64,000 bases of DNA from Vandiemenella viatica (taxonomy: Eukaryota > Arthropoda > Insecta > Orthoptera > Morabidae), in contig CM061921.1 in NCBI GenBank assembly GCA_031002005.1, forward strand, positions 125,332,597 through 125,396,596, read 5' to 3'. The notes beneath the pieces are model-generated. The model did no database searches, had not been told where the DNA came from, and was given only the letters and a program-made list of their open reading frames with translations. Below are positions 58,700 through 64,000 of the stretch, one piece after another. A program made the translations under genes and the position numbers. Numbering within the stretch: the first letter of the stretch is position 1; every line of letters begins with the position of its first letter.

Positions 58700-59084
58700 T
58701 TCATATCATCCTGTTTAAAGAGTACAATCAAGTTGGCGTTGCCTTTAACAAACTATTTTGGTACAAGTAGAAGGAATCAACAAACCAAAGTCTCCCCATA
58801 CAAAAGTAGTCTCGTATATTAACATCGTCAAACACAGAATTTGGTATGGCTTCACTCGGCGGAGGTACACTTTGATTATCGTTAAAAGTCAAATACCGAA
58901 TTCCTTTAAGGGGTTTCAGCATTTCTTCTAGCATCTGATACTTTGGTTGGTACAGTGACTTGGAAAATACATGTACATTTTCAAATCTAAGCCCATTGGA
59001 GTATTCCAGCAGGGAAAGCACTACGTTGGTCTTTCCACAATTTGAAGGGCTGCACACAATTACCCTCACTGTTTCGGGGAACAA
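58700..59084 (-). pseudogene. Packaging ATPase (A32-type), N-terminal part
   Basis: It would pump element DNA into capsids. The minus strand has Walker A as VCSPSNCGKTNVVLSLL, then FENVHVFSKSLYQPKYQMLE, and Walker B as NSVFDDV. The frame is open upstream to about 59150 (basic KRKKKNRPLFPE) with no ATG before a stop, so the start is uncertain or lost. A frameshift lies near 58735, then the gene is cut at 58699 by the hAT insertion and resumes at 53325. Confidence 0.9.
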
Positions 59085-59243
59085 AGGCCTATTCTTCTTT
59101 TTTTTCCGCTTGGTGTCTACAACATCTGCATTACTAACAGGTAATGTTGCTTGCTATTTGACGAACCACATATTGGCGAGGTTTTCAAGCCGCTCTGACT
59201 ATATATAGGCGAGCAGAAATTTAAAGTCAGTCAGTCGATAACA

Positions 59244-59793
59244 ATGCCTCCTACAAAGAAGAAGAAGGGTCTGGGCTTCTTAAAAAAGCTCATCGATAAA
59301 ATGCCATTTGAGGCACACATTCCCACATACCAGTTTTGTGGACCTGGAACGAAACTGGAAAAGCGGTTGAAACTTGGTCAAACTGGAATCAATCCATTAG
59401 ATGCCGCATGTTGAGAACACGACATTGCATACGCTCAGGGTGTAGATAGACGTAATGCCGATCGCATTCCCGCGGAGAAGGCTCCAAACAGAATGAAGGC
59501 TAAAGATGCAAAGTCTGGAGAATGTGCTGCTGCTTTTCTAATAAACAAAACTATGAGTGCTAAGATGAAGCTGGGTGCAGGTATTAAAAAGAATGCCAAT
59601 TTTTGCAGGATTGCCGGCTGCTGGAGATCTTGCAGTAGGAGTCTCCAGAAGAGTAGGCGCTATCAAAGCAGCTAAAGAAGCCAGAAAGCAATTGGCTGTA
59701 GAGAAACGGCACAATGAAACTATGGAAGCAATTGCAATGAAAGGCAAAGGTCTATATTTGAAACCTTATGGAAAAAAGGTGGATCAGGATTGA
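59244..59793 (+). pseudogene. Polinton virion protein with phospholipase A2-like domain
   Basis: An ATG at 59244 starts a basic leader (PPTKKKKGLGFLKKL). A parvovirus-type PLA2 motif follows: the calcium-loop-like YQFCGPGTKLEKRL and the catalytic HD pair in EHDIAYA. A TGA at 59412-59414 lies between them. A shift near 59605 moves the frame to the C-terminal part, with AIAMKGKGLYLKPYGKK, which resembles a short capsid-associated tail peptide. In parvoviruses such a domain helps escape from endosomes; the same role here is inference. It is followed 10 bases later by the protease gene on the same strand. Confidence 0.78.
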
Positions 59794-59803
59794 AGAAAAA
59801 AAA

Positions 59804-60145
59804 ATGTCGATACAGCCGCTGACAGATGAGGATATACGTAGATATGTAAAACGTCTGCATATACCTCTTTTAGGTGGTGTTTTTACCTGTGACGTATTAC
59901 CTGAAAAAAATCTTGATCGTGAATGTGGTATAGTGAACTTGGACAGTGCTGAAAATGCTGGAACACATTGGGTTGCATACATCAAGTACAAAGACGGTGT
60001 GGTTAAATATTTCGAAAGTTTTGGTGACTCGTCCCCACCATTGGAATTGCAGCCCTACTTTGCAGGCAACAGTATACTGTACAATGTACAACGTCACCAG
60101 GAATATGGCACACGCATAAGTTGTCACTTGTACGAAAATGTTTGA
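59804..60145 (+). CDS. Adenovirus-type cysteine protease (Polinton PRO)
   Basis: A capsid-maturation protease of the Ulp1/adenain fold. The chosen start is MSIQPLTDED at 59804; a longer in-frame ATG at 59768 overlaps the previous gene. Seen: RECGIVNLDSAE, catalytic His in GTHWVAYIK, acidic residue in YFESFG and a C-terminal RISCHLYENV holding the presumed nucleophile Cys. In this family the Cys is normally followed by Gly and a longer C-terminal helix. Here the Gly is missing and the protein stops seven codons after the Cys, so it is probably truncated. It is the only catalytic Polinton gene with no internal stop. Confidence 0.85.
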   Translation: MSIQPLTDEDIRRYVKRLHIPLLGGVFTCDVLPEKNLDRECGIVNLDSAENAGTHWVAYIKYKDGVVKYFESFGDSSPPLELQPYFAGNSILYNVQRHQEYGTRISCHLYENV

Positions 60146-60180
60146 CATCAGTCATGCATGAACCTCGGTCAGAGTAACAT

Positions 60181-60860
60181 ATGTCTGTGACACTCTGTCT
60201 TTCTGGTAATAGCTCACTGTTGAGTTGCGATTACTTTCCGCCGATAGATTTGAATCAAGGCGAGTGTTCGATCGGACTAGATGATTTTCAAACATACAAC
60301 TCGATCCCAAATGTTGATGAGTCAAATTGTAAATTTCGTTACTTGAAGAAATGAATGATTGATATTCCCACAGGATCGTATGATACTGACAATTGGCAAA
60401 ATATTTAGCTAAGCAGACTATTAACGAGAAATTGATTACTAGGGCAAACAACAATTCACTCAAGTCTAAGATACAAACGCCTGTGGAAATTGACTTTAGT
60501 AAACCAAACTCAATTGGACCACTGCTTGGTTTTTCGAAACGTGTGTTAAAAGCTGGATTTCATACTTCAGACTACACCGTACAGATATTTAAAGTTAACA
60601 TCATATGTATAGAGTGCAGTATATGTACAGGTAATTACGTCAACGATAAGTTGGGACATTCACTACACGAGTTTTTTCCAACAGTGCCGCCAGGGTACAA
60701 GATTGTAGAAGTACCTGCAAATGTCATCTATCTCCCCATCGCTGTGAAAACGCTCAACAATATTCACATTAGAGTTGTGCATCAGGACGGCGAATTGGTT
60801 GATTTCAGAGGTGAAACCATTACTCTGAGACTAAATATAAAGAATGGGCCCTCGTTATAA
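60181..60860 (+). pseudogene. Polinton minor capsid (penton-like) protein
   Basis: A single jelly-roll-type penton protein. It starts MSVTLCLSGNSSLLSCDYFP, continues QTYNSIPNVDESNCKFRY to a TGA at 60352-60354, then IDIPTGSYDTDNW. A shift near 60385 leads into the open 155-residue frame 60393-60860 (PNSIGPLLGFSKRVL; HEFFPTVPPGYKIVEVPANV; DFRGETITLRLNIKNG). The blocks are characteristic of the minor capsid protein next to the major capsid gene in Polintons. Inactivated by the stop and shift. Confidence 0.85.
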
Positions 60861-61017
60861 CAGGAAGCGGCAAATTAGTACAGTTGTCAGTCGTGAACAG
60901 ACAGTGAAACGGTTAACACCTGCTAACGTGCACTTCCTACAGTCGTTAGGCTATTCTATAAAAAAATGGATGAGCTACTTGATAGAACTTCTAGTGTGGA
61001 ATATGACGAGTCGGTGA
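60844..61017 (+). CDS. Small basic Polinton protein
   Basis: A 57-codon frame overlapping the end of the minor capsid gene and the start of the major capsid gene. The first part is very basic (MGPRYNRKRQISTVVSREQT) followed by TPANVHFLQSLGYSIKK. A short basic ORF with a 'TP.N..FL.SLG' block at this place is a recurring Polinton feature, and it may bind DNA. The last 18 codons overlap the major capsid frame and may be read-through after loss of the original stop. Confidence 0.5.
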   Translation: MGPRYNRKRQISTVVSREQTVKRLTPANVHFLQSLGYSIKKWMSYLIELLVWNMTSR

Positions 61018-62139
61018 ATCATCAACCGCATACGCCATCTATATTTAATAACAATGACGAGAGTTTGATATCTATTCAGAACCAAGATACATAAACAGTG
61101 CCGGCCGAAAGTTACCTGCATATTGAAAGAAGATTCGTCAAAGAAGATGAACTGAAGCAACAAATTCACTTCTCACAACCAATGCTATTGCATTCCTGTT
61201 TGAGGAAATTCGGCTAGAAATTAATGGACATGATATTGACTGAAATAGAAACGTTGGCGTCACAAGCTCAACAAAGGCACTAATTTCTGGCGATCCTCAA
61301 CAAATTGGGGTGCTGAACAATGCAGAATGGAGTCCACGCGACCTTCGTGATGGGCACTTTGATGTATTTATACCATTGAGTATGCTTTTAGGCTTTTGTG
61401 AAGACTATAAAAGGATACTTGCAAATGAAAAACAAGAACTAGTACTGATTCGTGCTAGGGATGACACAAATTCTTATATACAATCCAATGCAAATTCTCA
61501 AAAGAGTAAATTCAGCCTTAATAAAGTCGCGTGGGTCATGCAAGTAGGTGACAGAAAAACTGGCTTTGCTTAAGATTATGGAAAGTGGGAAGCCAATACG
61601 CATTCACTTCAGAAGATAGGACCTGCTTGAATAACAGTACTTCCTGTAAGCAAGACACAAGTTTGGGTTTTGAAGATAACAACGCAACTGGAGACTGAGG
61701 ACTGTAGTTCTGTATTTTCAAACAAATAGGAAGTGTAGTACGAAAAAAAAGTGCAGCAGAGTTTGACCACTGCCATCTGTGTAGTGCCAAAGTGTCCCTA
61801 AATGAAGTAGCGTTCCCGTACGGGAACATGAATTTAAACTTTAAGAAAAACAGAACAACCGTGCCGTATGGCAAGTATGCAAGATTAAAGAAGTCTTACT
61901 ATGAACATGATCGTCCCTCACCACTACCAAACCGTGAAGAATTTGTTGCAACTGCACCTCTAGTTGTAATAGACTGTTCACAACAAAATGAAACAGATAA
62001 GACTGAACCTGTAGACATACATATGGAATTTGATAGCAGTGAGAATTTCCGTGCCTACACATCTCCATACTGTCTAATCCTGCATGACAGTGTTGTAGAA
62101 TACGTACCTGTAGTTGGTGTGGTGCAGAAGCTCACATAA
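60966..62139 (+). pseudogene. Polinton major capsid protein (double jelly-roll)
   Basis: The main shell protein. ATG at 60966 (MDELLDRTSSVEYDESV). A TAA lies at 61092-61094, right after ISIQNQDT. The text then continues in other frames: AIAFLFEEIRLEINGHDID, RNVGV, the open 61310-61573 piece (VFIPLSMLLGFCEDYKRILA) and the open 61792-62139 end (APLVVIDCSQQNE; PYCLILHDSVVEYVPVVGVV). These blocks in this order are diagnostic for the family. At least two stops and several shifts inactivate it. It follows the minor capsid gene as expected. Confidence 0.88.
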
Positions 62140-62173
62140 AACAGGATAGCACCATTCGCTACTACGCAATGTC

Positions 62174-62645
62174 ATGACAACCATCTTCCTGGACGCGCAG
62201 GGATTCAAGACGATGGACGGTGTCTTCGTTTTCAAAGAATTTGCTGTGTGTGTAATACTATCTGACAACATTATCGCTACACGTTGCATAAGTGTATTGT
62301 CACCAAAACGTGGAGGAGATGAACCAACAGTTACTTGGTTGACACATAATTACCATGGTATACCTTGGAACACTGATGGAGTGACTTTCAGTAAACTATG
62401 TACTATTCTACATGCAATCGCCAGTGAAGACGATTCATTTATTTATGTGAAAGGACTGGAGAAGGTACAATGATTCCAGAGGATTATCAGGAAGAAGGTC
62501 TGCTACAACATAGAAGATTTAGGATGTCCTCCACTACGAGAATTCAAGAAAAATAATTTGATAAACATTTGTAATGCACATTTATTTTGTAATGCTATGT
62601 GCGCTGTGGAAAATGTATTTTTAATTGCCCAATGGTGGGTGAAAT
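62174..62645 (+). pseudogene. Unnamed Polinton gene, exonuclease-like N-terminus
   Basis: An open 99-residue part (62174-62473) starts MTTIFLDAQGFKTMDGVFVF and has TWLTHNYHGIPWNTDG and FIYVKGLEK. After a one-base shift the frame runs to 62645 with EDLGCPPLREFKK, CNAHLFCNAMCAVEN and a C-terminal AQWWVK. The layout (acidic residue in an early beta strand, later Asp/His, then a C.H.....CA block) resembles a DEDD-type nuclease plus a metal site, but this is tentative. It lies directly after the major capsid gene on the same strand. Confidence 0.5.
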
Positions 62646-62648
62646 AAA
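62643..62648 (+). terminator. Poly(A) signal for the Polinton plus-strand gene cluster
   Basis: AATAAA overlaps the last codon of the preceding gene, just before the convergent minus-strand gene that ends at 62655. It is the first plus-strand AATAAA after the capsid cluster. Confidence 0.55.
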
Positions 62649-62654
62649 AACAAT

Positions 62655-63306
62655 TTAATTAAAATTCATGCCTTTATATTTATCAACTACATATATCTTG
62701 GTTACAATGTTCTTGACATCATTAAACACAATCAATTTTTTATATGCGATGATTTCATTTCTTAGTTGCGCAAAGTCAATTTGAGAACTGTATGACATGT
62801 GACTAGGATGAACGTTGTCGATGAGCATATCGATTAACTTTGGCACTGAAGACATGTAGTAGTCACATAGCACTTTATCCGAAAACTCGGTCACAAATAG
62901 CTTGTGGTATGTAGAGGCGTTGTAGCTCCACTTTTTCTTGACAGACAATGATGCTGCCACTGCATGCATTGCGTCGATAAGGTTCTGCCATGTAGACTCA
63001 GCGAGGAAGATTCCGCTGGCAGGATCAGCACTGTGGTGAAAACATAACGTTTTCACCCCCGACACCGTCCGGCAGGAAACAGTATGATCACCGAGTGGAA
63101 TGCTAATCTGACCGCCGCTCGCAAACACATTGGACAAAGCATCCGTCCCATTCCCCGAACGAGAGTGTAATCTTGTTGTAGCCCGCTTTTTCAAGTACCA
63201 CAACAGGCTCGAAATCGCGTTGGGTTGACAAGCCCAAAGTCAGCCTCTTGGAATCGCCGGCGTTGACCTGGTACACTGACGCGAAAAGCAGTAATTGGCG
63301 AAACAT
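62655..63306 (-). pseudogene. Right-end Polinton gene of unknown function
   Basis: ATG at 63306, at the inner edge of the right inverted repeat. The first frame runs MFRQLLLFASVYQVNAGDSK and EKAGYNKITLSFGEWDGC. A one-base shift near 63130 joins it to the open frame 63203-62655 (GQISIPLGDHTVSCRTVSGV; FHHSADPASGIFLAEST; IDMLIDNVHPSHMS). The total would be about 215 residues. I recognise no domain. Its position, driven from the terminal repeat, parallels the left-end gene at 39350, suggesting an early or regulatory gene (inference). Confidence 0.55.
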
Positions 63307-63781
63307 GGTGAGAGAGCTGCAGACGTGTTGATTGTTCGAGACGAGGAGTTAGACTGAAGGGGAAACTCACACGTTCATGAGTCATAGAGTGGGCAGTGAG
63401 ACGTGCGGAGGGATGGGGGAGATGCGACTCTTGCAGTGGTGACTAATATGGGCGGCAGCTGCGGACTTCATGGGGTCGACACATGGGCTGGGGTGAGTCA
63501 TAAGTTGGGGGTGGGGGAGCGGTAATGACATAACCAGCTGAATTTGAGGTTGCAGAGGGTTCGTAAATGGCTAATGGATTTGGGAACGCTAATAGAAGAT
63601 TTTCTAAGGGGACGCTAATTGCTTAGGGGAGGCGGGTGGTAGTCATTAGGGAGACTAGTTGCGGATTTCCTTAGGGGAGGCAGTCGGAAGTCATTAGGAG
63701 GGCTAATTACGGAAACCGGAAGTGCTCAATGGCTTTTTAATTGGTCCTATTGTGCGCCAGAACGCTCGATAGACACCTACT
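63307..63781 (-). repeat. Polinton right inverted terminal repeat
   Basis: The complement of the left repeat, about 475 bases, ending ...CGATAGACACCTACT and followed by the duplication AGTAAT. It has repeated blocks of TTAGGGGAGGC and AGTCATTAGG. Unlike the left arm it lacks the 350-base inner insertion, so it is probably closer to the original arm. Confidence 0.88.
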
Positions 63782-64000
63782 AGTAATCTTTTGACTTTAC
63801 GCATATACCACGGTGTATCATTCTTCCCCTTTATTGTACGTTTCGCCGTATGTATTTCCATTCCTTCCCTGACTATGAGTATAAATCGATGCCACATCTT
63901 TTCAACAGTGTTTCTTATAAACTTGAAGGTATGGTAATTATTCCTCAGGTAAGTTCTAAAACACTCCTTTGAGGCCTTATTGCATCTGTATACAATCCCA
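63782..64000 (-). mobile_element. Old CR1-type LINE, upstream fragment
   Basis: The minus-strand text GMEIHTAKRTIKGKNDTPWY is LINE linker sequence before the RT domain. At the Polinton target site it joins in frame with the left flank: RKVKRLL on this side continues into a KKQWR reading on the other. The fragment runs off the window end. Confidence 0.75.

Larger units (their letters stand above)
38492..63781 (+). mobile_element. Polinton/Maverick element, 25.3 kb, decayed
   Basis: A self-synthesising, virus-like DNA transposon. It is flanked by the 6-base target duplication AGTAAT (38486-38491 and 63782-63787), begins AGTAGGTGTCTATCGAGCG and ends with the complement, and has long inverted ends. 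These are the family's signature: 6-base TSD, AG start, inverted ends of several hundred bases. It encodes pPolB, integrase, packaging ATPase, adenain-type protease, minor and major capsid proteins, a PLA2-like protein and several unnamed genes. Removing the two nested hAT units (5.4 kb and 6.8 kb) leaves about 13 kb, consistent with the family. Practically all genes are broken. Confidence 0.95.

Overview
The window is nuclear DNA of an insect. It holds one complete spliced host gene, a vitellogenin of 20 exons (9780-21562), inside a dense and strongly nested set of transposable elements. A tRNA-derived SINE with a recurring AAACCATGGAAAACCCAAA core occurs about nine times. The exon-rich vitellogenin with two polyserine tracts, the long repeat-filled introns and this SINE suggest a polyneopteran insect (stick insect, orthopteran or cockroach-like). 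That taxon is inference, not proven.

Layout. 1-3190: a deleted hAT transposon cut by the window edge, then decayed LINE pieces. 3190-9700: mostly unique-looking DNA with two MITEs, SINE pieces and a minus-strand CR1/Jockey-type LINE (7030-8950). 9697-21623: the vitellogenin gene with TATA box, signal peptide, N-terminal lipid-transfer region, two Ser tracts, vWD domain and poly(A) signals. Its exons join with consistent phase into an uninterrupted 1846-residue frame. Its introns hold a SINE, a fold-back hairpin and a Tc1/mariner remnant plus a second SINE. 22450-25747: a plus-strand RTE-like LINE with an internal exact 224-base duplication. 25750-33500: SINE-type repeats, an unknown repeat present as two inverted copies, and long stretches without a recognisable gene.

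33500-64000 is a nest. An old minus-strand CR1-type LINE is broken by two RTE-like LINE copies and then by a 25.3 kb Polinton/Maverick element (38492-63781). The Polinton has 6-base target duplications (AGTAAT), long inverted ends that begin AG, and the family's gene set: protein-primed DNA polymerase B, retroviral-type integrase, packaging ATPase, adenovirus-type cysteine protease, minor and major capsid proteins, a phospholipase A2-like virion protein and several unnamed conserved genes. Nearly every gene has a stop, a frameshift or an insertion, so this copy is a fossil.

Two hAT transposons have jumped into the Polinton. One (53334-58691, TSD GTCTGAGG) splits the packaging ATPase gene. The other (39622-46454) lies in the left-end gene region and was itself hit, a few bases from its end, by a nearly full-length Jockey-type LINE (41956-46442, 12-base TSD). 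The order of events can therefore be read: LINE, then Polinton, then hAT, then Jockey LINE.

The best candidate for an unusual system is the Polinton: a virus-like transposon with a complete capsid, packaging, replication and integration set, plus poorly described accessory genes at both ends. No tRNA, rRNA or CRISPR array was found.
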